Assembly (NCBI GenBank): GCA_030761205.1
Contig: JAULJL010000033.1
Span: 2,108,001-2,172,000, forward strand
Length of the DNA stretch: 64,000 bases
From: Fremontodendron californicum
Taxonomy: Eukaryota; Streptophyta; Magnoliopsida; Malvales; Malvaceae
Direction: 5' to 3'
The notes under the pieces were generated by a model. That model searched no databases. It saw only the letters and a program-made list of their open reading frames with translations, and had not been told where the DNA came from. The position numbers and the translations under genes are program-made. Below are positions 13,133-25,260 of the stretch, piece after piece (position 1 is the stretch's first letter; every line of letters begins with the position of its first letter).

Positions 13133-15765
13133 ATGTCTCTCTTCCACCCTCATACTCCTCCTAGTCTTAGCTGCTCCAATTCTTTTATTTCAGGTTCTCT
13201 TTCTCTCAACTTTTCGTGTTACTTCATCATATGTGTTTGTTTCTCATGAGAATTGCAAAATTATGTCAATTTGCAAGCATGCTTACCCAGTTTGCCTGGA
13301 AAATCAATTGCATTTGTTTTTTTTGCATGAACACCCATTGTTTCTGGTCTCAACTTCTATCACTCTATATTTTTCACCCCCTGTTTTGTTTTTTTTCTTT
13401 GCTTTTAACACTTATTTTCTTATCTTGATTAATCTGGATTTCCTTTTTTTTTGACCTCTATGTGTTGTTTTGCCCCCACTTGAGCAGTTTCCATGGACAG
13501 TGGAGCAAAGTCAATAACAAACACCAACACTAATGGTTTGGTATAAGAATCCTGCCTCTTATATATCTATCACTTTGCTGTTCTCTATTCTCTAATCCGA
13601 GTTGAAATTGTAGTAGAGATGATAATACTCTTAATTGTGCAGTGCTTTAAGGATACTAAAGAAAGGATTAAGAAGATGTTTGATGAGATTGAACTTTCTG
13701 TTTCTTCTTATGACACTGCTTGGGTTGCAATGCTCCCATCTCCGACTTCCCCACACAACCCATGTTTCCCTGCCTGCTTAAACTGGTTGTTGGATAATCA
13801 ACTATCTGATGGTTCTTGGGCTCCTTTTCCTCGCCATCCCTTGTTAACTAAAGACACCCTTTCTTCCACACTGGCATGTGTCCTTGCACTCAGACGATGG
13901 GGTGTTGGTGAACAACAGCTGACAAAGGGTATTAATTTTCATCAATTCTATCACTCATTTTTTCCCAACACTACTGTACATGGGATAACATTTCTTCTTC
14001 TTCTTCTTCTTCTTCTTCTGCAGGACTCCAGTTTATCGAGTCACATTTTGCTTCAGTTTCTGATGAAAACCAACTTACACCTGTTGGATTTGATATCATA
14101 TTTTCTGGTATGATTGAATATGCTAAGGATTTGAATTTGAACCTCCCTTTGAGATCAACAGATATAGATGCTTTATTTCTTAAAAGAGATTTAGAGCTCA
14201 GAAGGTATATTGTTGGCCATTTCTGGTTTTTTATTTTTTATTTTTTATTGTGCTAATATTTGATAGCAATCTAATGTGATATCAACAATTAGCATATAAC
14301 AAGCAGAGCATTAGCCAAACCAATGTGTTGGGCTGATCAGTTTTGCCAACTTTTGTCTTTGTCAAACCTGGTTTGGTTGGCTTACTATTTGCTTAATTAG
14401 TAAAGATTGAATGCCTTTTAGAAATTAGGGGTATTTGGAATCCTAAGATTGGCTTGCACTTATTAATTATGGAAGCATTGTGAAGAAACTAAAAAAAAAA
14501 AATATTGGTTTGACATGGTCTTCCAGGCTTCCTATCATAAGACAATCTCTTCTAAATTTCTTGATTTAGTTGCCACAGAGAAAACTCAAACGGAAAGGAA
14601 GCCTACTTAGCATATGTTTCAGAAGGAATTGGCAAACGTCAAGACTGGGAAATGGTCATGAAATATCAGCGGAAGAATGGATCATTGTTCAATTCACCAT
14701 CCACAACAGCAGCGGCTCTTGCTCACCTTCAGAATGCCGGTTGTCTTGGTTATCTCGATGCACTCTTAGAGAAGTCCGGGAATGCAGGTTACTATGCCCA
14801 TGTTACTTCACAATTTTCAATGTATTTTATAACATTATCTAATTCTAAATTACTAACTATCAGACTCATTTCAGTTCCCACACTTCATCCTTTCCATATG
14901 TATCCCCGACTTTGTATGGTGGAGACTATTGAAAGTTTGGGAATTGGTCAGCATTTCAGGGAAGAAATTACAATTGTATTGGATGAAACATATCGGTAAT
15001 GTTATATTATAAACATAGATAATGCATATAATATATGTTATCTTGACTTTTCATTTTTCTTAAAGTATTTGACTCCGACATCTATGTCTGATACATCTTC
15101 AGACATGGGTATAGGGGTATGATCCTCCAAATATATAGGAAAACTTTAAAAATATTGAATATACCGGTGTCGGACACATACCCATATCCGACGCTCATCT
15201 CTAAGTCCGGGTAACATAGCATATAATGTGTTTGGAAGACTGTTTCATTGTAATTTGTTGACAGAATTTTATGTTCAATCTCTGTAAAAAAAAAAATGTA
15301 TCAAAAACTTCTCTTTAAGTTAATTGATCACATCTCAAAAAAAATATGACATTGGCCAACATACAGATGCTGGCTGCAGGGGGAGGAGGAGATATTCTTG
15401 GACCCAGTCTCATGTGCACTGGCTTTTCGGATACTACGTGTTCATGGTTATGATGTTTCCTCAGGTATGTTGATGCTTTTTGGTGTTTGGATAATAAAGG
15501 ATAGGGTCCTTGTTAAAGATTTTTCTGGGTTCCCTTGTGGTGTAGAACCCTTAACTGGATTTGCTGAAGAACATTTCTTCAATTCGCTTGGAGGATATTT
15601 GAAGGATTTGGGTGCTGTCCTCGAGTTATTTAGGGCTTCTCAGATGATCATACATCCAAATGAACAAGTTCTGCAGAAACAAATCTCATGGACAAGTCAT
15701 TTCTTGAAACAGGAATTATCCAACAGTTCTATGCGTGCATATAAACATAAAGAATATATTATACA

Positions 15766-15801
<36 letters not shown>

Positions 15802-17485
15802 CTGTGAATTAATAATCAATTACTTTTGAAGGAAACTGTGAAGTTCTTTTCTTTTCCGTTTTTGATTCATTGTACTTACCAGAGAATGGCTGCCTTCTAT
15901 AATTTTCAGGTGAATGATGCTCTTGAATTTCCCCACTATGCAAGTTTGGAGCGCTTAGTACACAGGAGAAACATATTGAATTATTCTGTAGATGATATAA
16001 GGATGCTTAAATCTTCATATTGGTACTCATTTGGTATTTTATTTCTTATATTAAATGTTTTTTCTTTAAATATATATAATACTGTATGCCTGATTGGCAT
16101 CTTATTCTATATTCTTCGTATGCTAGTTCTTCGAGTATTGGCAACAAGGATTTCCTAAGACTAGCAGTGGAGGACTTCAATGCTTGTCAATCTATATATC
16201 GTGAAGAACTCAAACAACTCGAGAGGTAAATTTTTTACGAAGATATAAACCATGATGCAGTGACAAGAATTCTGATGGAGCATAAGATCATGGTTTAGCA
16301 TCATTAAACAGAAGCTGGCAAACTCAGCGAGGGACAATAATCATATTTTTCATTCTTCTGAGTCAATTAAAAAAGTACCACCTTATATGTGGTGTCCATG
16401 ATTTTATGTTTGATTTGGCATTGTTCTCGCATACATCCATTGCCTTGTCCTTAACGATGGTAGACAACCTTGATAAGTGCTTCTGAAATTATTAAATGAT
16501 ATCCCTCATATGAAATGAAACAGGTGGGTTCAAGGAAAGCGATTGGACAAGCTGAAGTTTGCCAGGCAGAAACTGGCTTACTGCTACTTTTCTGCAGCTG
16601 CAACCATATGCTCTCCTGAATTATCTGATGCTCGCATATCATGGGCCAAAAATGGTGTGCTTACTACTGTGGTCGATGACTTTTTTGATGTTGGAGGTTC
16701 TGAAGATGAACTGTTAAACCTAATCCAATTGGTTGAGAAGTATGCTCTTTTCCCTCTCTTTTTTCCCATTTTTTATGTTGTGTAACTTCTGTAAGTAATT
16801 CTCTTAATTAATCTTGCCTATAACAAAGTAATGGCTTAGAATTAGAAAATGAAAAACAGGCATGATTTAGGCGTCAACATCCGATGTTGTTCTGAGGAAG
16901 TTGAAATCATATTTTCAGCACTTCACAGCACAATATCTGAGATTGGGGAGAAAGCAATTGCATGGCAAGGACGTAATGTGACGACTCATGTTTCTGAGAT
17001 TGTAAGATGTTATCTTTATTTTACTCCTCATACTAGCAGTGAACATTAGAATCCTGAAGAGTAATTTATATGAAATACATCTGAAATTTTAGGACATTAT
17101 ATTATTAGTATTGAAGAAAATTGTTATCGAACCTGAGTTTACAAATGAAGGTTTTATGTTGCAGTGGCTGGCTTTGCTTAGGTCTATGTTGCAGGAAGCC
17201 CAGTGGTTGAAGAAGAAGTCGGTCCCAACCGTGGATGAATACATGACAAATGGTTATGTATCATTTGCCTTGGGACCAATCATCCTCCCGGCTCTCTATT
17301 TTGTTGGGCCGAGCCTTTCTGAGGTTGTTGTTAAAAGCCCTGAATATAATCTTCTATTTAAGCTTGTAAGCACTTGCGGGCGTCTTCTCAATGATATTCA
17401 TAGCTTTAAGGTACCAAGAACTGCTAGCCTCATCTGGAATGGAAGTTTTGAATTAATTATATATATATATATATTCTCTCATGTC

Positions 17486-17533
<48 letters not shown>

Positions 17534-17839
17534 CAGAGGGAATCTATGGAGGGAAAATTGAATGCTGTATCTTTGCACATAATTCCTGGTGCAAATTCTG
17601 TTACTGAAGATGTAAATCAAGAAATTAAGCATTTAATTGAGGATAGGAGGAGAGAACTGCTTAGATTAGTGTTGCAGGAAAATGGTAGCATTGTTCCAAG
17701 AGCTTGCAAGGAATTATTCTGGAAAATGAGCAAAGTGTTGCATCTATTTTACATCAAGGATGATGGTTTTACCTCACATGAAATGATCAATGTTGTAAAT
17801 GCAGTGATACATGAGCCCATATTTCTTAATCAACACTAA
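13133..17839 (+). CDS. KS: ent-kaurene synthase, class I diterpene synthase, 14 exons, 786 aa
   Basis: The enzyme converts ent-copalyl diphosphate to ent-kaurene in plastids, the second committed step of gibberellin synthesis. Exons: 13133-13193, 13488-13540, 13643-13928, 14024-14204, 14570-14787, 14875-14995, 15367-15464, 15546-15769, 15910-16022, 16127-16225, 16524-16739, 16860-17001, 17165-17410, 17537-17839. Every intron is GT-AG and all phases agree, giving 2,361 nt with no internal stop; Arabidopsis KS is 785 aa as I recall. Visible motifs are SSYDTAW and QLSDGSW in the N-terminal helical domains, DDFFD at 536-540 (Mg binding), GPIILPA with Ile643 (the kaurene-specific isoleucine), and NDIHSFKRE at 680-688 (NSE/DTE), which is split by intron 13. 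There is no DxDD, as expected for a monofunctional KS. Residues 1-38 are Ser/Thr-rich and look like a transit peptide. Trp is replaced by His558 after the VEK motif. The gene looks intact. Confidence 0.95.
13991..14019 (+). repeat. (CTT)n tract forming the intron 3 polypyrimidine tract
   Basis: About nine CTT units sit directly upstream of the intron 3 acceptor (CTGCAG at 14018-14023), so the microsatellite serves as the pyrimidine tract of that splice site. Length variation here could alter splicing strength. Confidence 0.85.
15771..15801 (+). repeat. T31 homopolymer at the 5' end of KS intron 8
   Basis: The intron 8 donor GT (15770-15771) runs straight into 31 consecutive T residues, so the donor reads AAAG|GTTTTT and lacks the usual purines at positions +3 to +5. 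The length of such a run is also prone to sequencing error. Confidence 0.85.
17458..17528 (+). repeat. Compound (TA)n microsatellite in KS intron 13
   Basis: Two TA runs, 17458-17474 and 17491-17528, separated by CTCTCATGTCTGATG. The second ends eight bases before the acceptor TTGCAG at 17531-17536. This intron interrupts the NSE/DTE metal-binding motif. Confidence 0.9.
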
Positions 17840-17959
17840 TTATTGTGAGGCAAGCTGTGGTATTACTGAATCTAAGGTCAGACTTTGAATTAAAATGTTG
17901 ATATCATGTGCAGAAGCAGCAGAATTGAAAAGTTTTTTTTTTTTTTTTTCAATCTTTAC

Positions 17960-17965
17960 AATAAA
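17960..17965 (+). terminator. Putative polyadenylation signal of KS
   Basis: AATAAA lies 121 bp after the stop codon, following a T-rich run (17933-17949). This is a plausible near-upstream element for 3' end formation. Plant signals are degenerate, so the position is provisional. Confidence 0.5.
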
Positions 17966-18089
17966 TATAGGAGCTTTTTGAGGATGGGGAGAGTGTCCAC
18001 GTGGCATGGACATTGTTCCCATCCTTTTTTTTTTTTTGGGTTGGAGGAAAAAACAGAGAAAAAAAAAAGGAAAAAAAAGAAAAGATAAA

Positions 18090-19560
18090 AAAATTTGTGT
18101 GTTTGTATTATTTTTTTTATGTTTAAAGTATTATAAATTTATATAAATTTTTACATATTAATAATTCGTTATATATATATTTTTACATGTTCATGTATTT
18201 GTATCGTGTTCATGTTATTTTTCGTGTTGTATTTTAATTATTTTTCTTATTTTGTGTTCGTGTTCTAGGTATGTTTCAATTCATTTCATTGTGATTTAGT
18301 TTAGAGAAGAAAAAAAATATGTTCGTGTCATGTCTGAATTCATGACATATTTTGTATAATTTGTTATAGTAATTCAATTTAGAGAAAAATTTGTGTGTTC
18401 ATGTTTTTTTTTCTTCCTATTTTCAAAGTATTATAAATTTTTACACGTTAATAATTAATTTCACATAATAATTTATATAAAGTATTACAAATTTATATAA
18501 ATTTTTACACAATAATTTGTTTTATGTATATTTTTACACGTTCGTGTATTTGTGTCGTGTTCATGTTATTTTCGTACTGTATTTTAATTATTTTTTTTTA
18601 TGTTGTGTTCGTGTCGTGTTTCAATTCATCTCATATTTTACATAGTTTGTCATTGTGGTTCAATTTAGAAAAAAAAAAAATTTGTGTTCATGTTCATGTT
18701 ATTTTTTTGTATTTTTAAAGTATTATATATTTATATAAATTTTTACAAGTTAATAATTAGTTTTATAAGTTAATAATTTATATAAAGTATTACAAATTTA
18801 CATAAATTTGTACACGTTAATAATTTGTTTTATGTATATTTTTATACGTTTGTATATTCGTGTCGTGTTCATTTTATTTTTCGTGTTATGTTTTAATTAT
18901 TTTTTCTATGTTGTGTTCGTGTCGTGTCTCAATCATTTAATATTTTTCATAATTTGTCATTGTGATGCAATTTAGAGAAATTTTGTGTGTTCATGTTGTG
19001 TTTCAATTCATAACATATTTTGCATAATTTATCATAGTGGTTCAATTTAGAGAAAAATTTATGTTCATAATGTATTCGTTTTCGTATTATTTTTTTTTTG
19101 TGTTTTCAAAGTATTATAAATTTATATAAATTTTTACACGTTAATAATTAGTTTTACAAGTTAATAATTTTTATAAAGTATTATAAATTTATATAAATTT
19201 TTACATGTTAATTATTCGTTTTATGTATATATTTACACGTTCGAGTATTCGTGTAGCGTTCATGTTATTTTTCATGTTGTGTTTTAATTATTTTTCTTAT
19301 ATTTTGTTCGTCTGTCTTAATTCATTTCATGTTTTACATAGTTTGTCATTGTGATTTAATTTAGAAAAAAATTTGTGTATTCGTGTCGTGTCTCAATTCA
19401 TGACATATTTTGCATAATTTGTCGTAATGATTCAATTTAGAGAAAAATTTGTTTGTTTGTTCGTGACGTGTTCGTGTTATTTTTTGTGTTTTTAAAGTAT
19501 TATAAATTTATATAAATTTTTACACGTTAATAATTTATATAAAATATTATTCGTACAATA
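18090..19560. repeat. Degenerate tandem repeat, about five units of 290-390 bp
   Basis: The segment AAAGTATTATAAATTTATAT recurs at about 18126, 18425, 18717, 19107 and 19493, each time followed by AAATTTTTACA and by TTCGTGTCGTGTT- and TTGTCATTGTGATTCAATTT-like stretches. Units have internal duplications and have diverged considerably. No open frame survives the repeat structure. Confidence 0.7.
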
Positions 19561-20409
19561 AATATCGGATGTTTTTCCCTGAAAAGAATGTCCACATCGC
19601 AAGTTACTGTTCACTCTTTTTATGCTCTCTTTTCGTTATTTTTTTTTTTTGAGTAAAGAATAATATGAAGAAAGGATCGGTGATTAAAAAAAAAAGGAAC
19701 AGAATGGAGTTACACTCCACTTTATCTTATTTTCAACCATTTTTTTAACTATTTTTTAATTTTGACCCAAACAAGTTACTGTTTATTTTATTTGTTTAAT
19801 TTTTTATTTTGAATAAAAAATAAAGAAAATACGTTAAGGTAATGAGAAAATAAAATAAAGAAATCAAGGCGGAGTGTGAGATACTTCATTATCTGAAGAA
19901 AGAAATCAAGATGGAGTATGTGACACTTCACTGCCTCTTCAATAATTTTTTTTATTATAATTTTTTTACTTTGACCGATCATTGTTCAATGTCCATTCCC
20001 CTCTTTGCTCAATTGTTCTTTTTATTTTTTTAATTTTTTATTTAAAATAATTAAAAAATCGATAAAAAGAAAAAAAAAATAAAGTGGGGTGTGGGATCAA
20101 CACTCCACTTTATCTCATTTTCAAGTTTTTTTACTTTTACACTTTATAGTATTTTATGTTTTATAAAATAAAAAAAAAAAATGTAGAGAGAAAAAGATGT
20201 GATAGAAAGTTTTGGTAAAAAATGAGTAGAAGATGGCTTAAAAGTTGGTAGATGGTGATCGAAGAAAATAAGGAAATAAAGATGTGAATGAGAAGAATAG
20301 GAAGTTTCACCGGGATTTGCCAACACCAAACTCAGATTTGGTCTCAAAATATATTTTCTTAAAACTTTGGCTTTTTTTTTTTTATTTTTTATTTTTGCTA
20401 ATGAAAGTG
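19561..20409. other. AT-rich stretch with a duplicated ACTCCACTTTATCT segment
   Basis: The sequence ACTCCACTTTATCT, followed by ATTTTCAA, occurs near 19713 and 20100, and GGAGTGTGAG/GGAGTATGTG variants occur near 19871 and 19913. It looks like a decayed repeat. Nothing coding was found. Confidence 0.4.
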
Positions 20410-21100
20410 TAGGGCTGTAAGTGAACCGGGCTTGAACAAACAGGTCTTTGTTCATGTTCGTTTATTTATTTTTGAGCTTATTTGTATTCGGTTCGTGTTC
20501 GTTAAGGATTTTAAAATTGTGTTCAAGTTCTGTTCGTTTAAAATTGAGTGTGTTTGTGTTCGTTCATTTAAATTAAATGAACTTATTCGCGAACATTAAA
20601 TGAACATGTTCATGAACATATAATCGAAAATGAACAATTAAAAATATGTTCAAGAACAATAAATAAATAAATCTAAACAATTTTAACAAATAAACAAATA
20701 AAAAAAGTCAATTTTAAATTATTATTAAATATAAAAATAATAAAATATAAATATAAATAAATTTAAGTTTTATTAAATTATTAAATTAAAGTTATTAAAT
20801 AATACTAATTATAATTATAAGTAAATAAAATATAAACAATAATACTATTAATTTTATTATAATCGAACAATAAACGAGTTTTAAACAATCTATTAAACGA
20901 ATTTTAAACGATCCATAAATGAGCTTGTTCGTGAGCATAAATAAACTGAACAGACCTTGTTCGTGTTCGGTTCGTTCAATAAACGAACTTTTGAAATCAT
21001 GTTAATAATCAATTATTTAACTTGATAAACAAACATAAACGAACATAAATCGAACTGTTCACGAACTATTCTTCGAGTGCTCTGTTCATTTACACCCCTA
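20410..21100. mobile_element. Non-autonomous TIR element of about 690 bp, foldback-rich
   Basis: The left end TAGGGCTGTAAGTGAACCGG and the reverse complement of the right end, TAGGGGTGTAAATGAACAGA, match at most positions and so form terminal inverted repeats of about 22 bp. The interior is rich in GTTCGT/ACGAAC motifs in both orientations, including a self-complementary TTCATTTAAATTAAATGAA near 20563. It has no coding capacity. Sequences starting TAGGGGTGTAAA are frequent repeats in plant genomes. No clean target duplication was recognised, so the superfamily is left open. Confidence 0.6.
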
Positions 21101-22303
21101 TGAAAAAAAAAATTCGATAATAATGATGAGAAGAAATTTTATTATTATTTTTTTAATTTTATTTTCTTATAACTTTGGCTCCTTTTTTTTTTTTCATTTT
21201 CCTTTTGATTTCATTTAATGAAAGGATAAAAGCTAGGGATAGTGATGAGAAGAAATTTCATTGAATTTTTTTTCCCGATTTTATTCTTTTATTAAAAAAT
21301 ATTCTTGAAAAGGTCATGTTATTTTCATAGAATCTCTTCAAACTTTGTTAAAAAGATTATTTTTTTTTTGTGTGGTTATTATTTGACACTTTTTTTCTCT
21401 AGTGGGTTCCAAGCTCTTTGAGAAGAGAGGAAGCCAAAAATTAAAGGGGAAACAGAAAGAAATATAAGAAATTGGAAAAATAAAAAATTGTAAAATAAAT
21501 TGCACATCTTTTGCTAGCTGTTGTCTTCTTTCTTTTTTTCTTTTTTGTTCTTTTGGCCAGGTTTTCTTGGATCTATTTATTTATTTTTATATTTACAGAT
21601 TTTAATTGACTTTGGCATTTTTTCGTGAATTTCAATCAGGTAATTTTGATATTTTTGACTTGAAGTTTTTCTTATTATTTATTGGTTATTAATTAAATTT
21701 ATATTTATAATTTTGATTTGTTATTTTAATAATTTTTAGAAACATTATATTGATTTATGTTGATTGTTTATTTTATTGTATTTGTATGTAATTTTGAAGT
21801 TATAGACTTCTGAGCTGATCTATTTTTAACATTTTAATATCACGATTGCTCCTTTGAAGTGCAGTTGTTAAACTTAGAATCTCAAAAATTGAGGTTTTGG
21901 CCTCTTGGATAGATGGATTTCTTCACTTCACCTCTTTTTGGACATGTTTTTTTGTCACATTGGCTTTTGATGACTATCTCGAAATACATGTTATGGACCA
22001 TTTTCCATATATTTTATTTGGTGCAAAAAATCATCTCAATCTATTATGTTTTTTCTTTTGATGAAAAGAGTTGCTATATTGTTAATTATTTAAATTGGAC
22101 CAAACTAGCAACGGTCCACAATGTTGAGAGTTAAAATCTTCCTAACTTCAATTTAGTTTCTTTTATGATTAATAAATTTGCATCTTTGTTATTTTTGTCA
22201 ATGGTTTATGAGATTGATTTACTTAAAAAAATAGTTGTTTTCTTTCCATGACCTGATTGTTTTTCTTACTTATTAATCTTTGACTTTTGGTGCTTCTGTT
22301 TAG
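21101..22303. other. AT-rich intergenic DNA, nothing identified
   Basis: About 1.2 kb of T-rich sequence. The reading frame at 21913-22134 has hydrophobic, biased composition and no family resemblance I recognise, so it is not annotated as a gene. Confidence 0.4.
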
Positions 22304-22627
22304 GTTGTCTCTTTTTCCACCTTTAGATAAGATTGATATTAACTTAGTGCAGAGAGAACATGAAAAGATTGTTCCCATGAAACAAATAAACATGGATTGG
22401 ATTCTATATATTCCACTTCAGAATGGGTAACTAATTTTGATCTGATTCGAAGTTGATCTTTAAGGCGATTATTTAATTTAATTCATCTATATAATTGGCT
22501 TAGTTGATAATTTTTTTTTTTCATTTTTATAACTTTTGAACTTTAATTGATTTAAAATTAATCTTTGAGGTAATTGTATATTTAATTTTTTTACAGAGAC
22601 AACCAAGTGGAAAGGTTGAAATCTTAA
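22304..22627 (+). pseudogene. Exon-like pair of unknown origin, about 50 codons
   Basis: A frame after a TTTAG acceptor (exon about 22304-22426) ends at a good donor, GG|GTAACT. A second segment after TTTTACAG (22597-22627) continues the frame and stops with TAA at 22625. The joined peptide has non-biased composition, with LDKIDINLVQREHEKIVP and MDWILYIPLQN. I do not recognise the family. No flanking exons were found, so it may be the last exons of a gene fragment, a relic, or chance. Confidence 0.25.
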
Positions 22628-23739
22628 ATATTCATTTTAAGTTGCAATATAAAAAAAAAAGAAAAGGTATTAACACTTAAAATCCTCTTTAATGTTTTAT
22701 TTTTCTTTTGTAATAGATTATCAACTAGAGTCAATCATTGTGTTGCTTTTGACTGAGATTGTTAACTTGGTTCACATATGTTTCTTTTGGTTGTCTCTTA
22801 AAAACTTTGCTATATTATTCAGTAATAAATTGATAACAGTTTTCAGTTTTGTCTTAGTTTTGCTTACTTTGTTTCTAGGGTCTTTTTCAATCTTATCTTG
22901 AAAAAACGTTCATTTTATTGAGCGAAATAAGTAAGTATATGAATGTGGATGTACTCTTTGCTGATGCTTTTGTTTGGTTTTACTTACATACATGTTCCAA
23001 TCTTAATTAAAGTTTGTCTAAAAAATATCCAAACAAGTGAAAACATTTTGATATAGCAAACACTTAAAAAAACCCTTCAAAATTGTTTGGTTCAAGAAGT
23101 TTTTCACTACCACAAGAATGCAGGTAATATTTTAAAGATATACGCATATATTACTCAAGATATAATTGGTTTGTATAAGGAATCGGGTATGAAATGTCAA
23201 AGGTTTATAATTTTAAATCCAAAATGTGACATTTTGAAATTTCTACCTTTATTAACTTTTTAAAAAAGAAAAAAAAAATTGACTAAGAGCTTTGTCATTT
23301 CAAAAAATTTACAGTTTTAGCATTTTTTAAAAATACTTTTTTAAATACATCATATCAAATTTTTGTGATTAAAATAATGTATGAAAATTATTGTAATTGT
23401 GCCTATTATGCAAATTGTGCAAATAGCTAAGGCATCTTTCTGAAAATGATACATGCAAAATTATACCCTTTCATGCCAATTATAAACAAACCAAGAACAT
23501 GATCTGATGCATAATAACTTCAGCTGACTTTTTAAAGCATGATGAGATAGTTGATAAGTTTCATACCCATAAGTAGAGTTACTAGCACTTGATATTGTTG
23601 TGAGGAAAAGGATGCAATCTTATACTCAATTCTTCTTTGAAAATGGTTTTCTCACTTGGTTTTAGGTTTTATCGGTTAGATCGTGGAGTACTTTGTATTT
23701 TGTCATAACTTATTTTAAAAACACGAGAGCTGTTTTTCA
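22628..23739. other. AT-rich intergenic DNA, nothing identified
   Basis: About 1.1 kb without repeat termini, RNA genes or plausible exons. It ends where LTR similarity begins near 23740. Confidence 0.4.
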
Positions 23740-24689
23740 CATATATTCATAATTATGCCATAATCAAAATGACAACTTAAAACCTAAATTAAAGCAATGA
23801 CATCACTATGCAATATTCACACACATATATATGGAATTTATAAAACCAAAATAGCAAAAATTAAATGTCATAAAATATGCATGAATATGAAAAATGAAAA
23901 TACATGAAAATGTATTTCTCCGACAAAATAAGGATATTCATATATCTAAAAAGACATCCGACTACCTTTGGAAGAGACCTAAGTGGTATTTTCTAACTCG
24001 GATTTTAGACTTTGGATTAAAAAAAATCAGAATTTTTGGATAAAATAATACTTGGCCGAAAACACCCTTTAAAAGGCTCTAATTTTCCTAATGTTGAAAC
24101 CCGGGGTTGACCGACCTTGACCCAACTTTTGTAAAATTAAAATGACTTGGAAATTAACCTAAGACAGCAACTAATGTTTTAAATCAGCCCCCTCTTAGTG
24201 CCTTAAACAAAACAGAAAAATTATTAGTTAATAACAACAAATCTGACTTTATTGACCAGTTTTGGAAATCGATTTTTTTACCCTTCTAAACAAATTTAAA
24301 AAAATCTAAAAAAATTATGGGATACTTAGAACATGTCGACCTCTATGGGAAAAAAATTGGCTTAATTTAGACTAATGATGACCTACCCGAAATTCATGAA
24401 AGACAGAACAGTGGGTAAAAAAGTTGCTTAACAAAAAAAATATTCTTAAACCTTTCATAAAAAGGTCCAAAAATCAGAATAAAAATGTTAAAGACTCCTC
24501 TAAGGTCCTACAACCAGTGGTAAAAATTTCTAAAAAGTTGGACAAGGATAGCCTAATGAGAAAAAATCATAAAGTTAGAAAATCCAATTTGACAAATCTT
24601 AATTTTCCACAAGTATGCTTATTAAAGCTTGGCTTTGAGCCACTGATTGGCTTAAGTCAAAAATCAAGTTGGAAATGCCAAAATGCATG

Positions 24690-25260
24690 AAATAAATGAC
24701 ATGGAATATGCATGACCTAGTGTCTAAAATGACATGGCAAATGACATGGAATAATGAAAATGACTTAATGCTTAAATGACATGTAAAATGACATGGCATA
24801 TAAAAATGGCCTAAAGCTTAATTGACATAGCATATGAAAATAGCCTAAATGTCTAAATCAAATGTAAAATAACCTAGCATATGAAAATGGCCTAAATGTC
24901 TAAATGAAATTTAAAATGACCTAGCATATGAAAATGGTTTAAATGTCTAAATAAAATGTAAAATGACATAGATAATAAAAATGACCTAAAACTTAAATGA
25001 CATGTAAAATGACTTAGCATATGAAAATGGCCTAAATGTCAAATGAAATGTAAAATGACATAGCATATGAAAATGGCCTAAATGTCTAAATGAAATGTAA
25101 AATGACATAGATAATAAAAATGACCTAGAACTTAAATGACATGTAAAATGACATAGCATATGAAAATGACCTAAATGTCTAAATGAAATGTAAAATAAAA
25201 TAGCATATGAAAATGGCCTAGAACTTAAATGACATGTAAAATAAAAAATGGCCTAAACTA
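24690..25260 (-). repeat. LTR-internal minisatellite of ATGACAT(A/G)GCATATGAAAATG units
   Basis: Alternating segments such as AAATGACATGTAAAATGACAT and GCATATGAAAATGGCCTAAA repeat about ten times with a period of roughly 55-60 bp. Related arrays occur at matching places in the other LTR copies of this window. Confidence 0.8.

Noticed and set aside
14570..14999. Alternative frames overlapping KS exons 5 and 6
   Set aside because: They read through introns or use the wrong frame; the KS exon model accounts for the region fully.
17906..18088. Short frame just after the KS gene
   Set aside because: It is made of poly-T and poly-A translations (Phe and Lys runs) in the 3' flank of KS.
20144..20455. 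103-codon minus-strand frame
   Set aside because: AT-rich chance frame that runs into the end of the TIR element at 20410; no recognisable motif.
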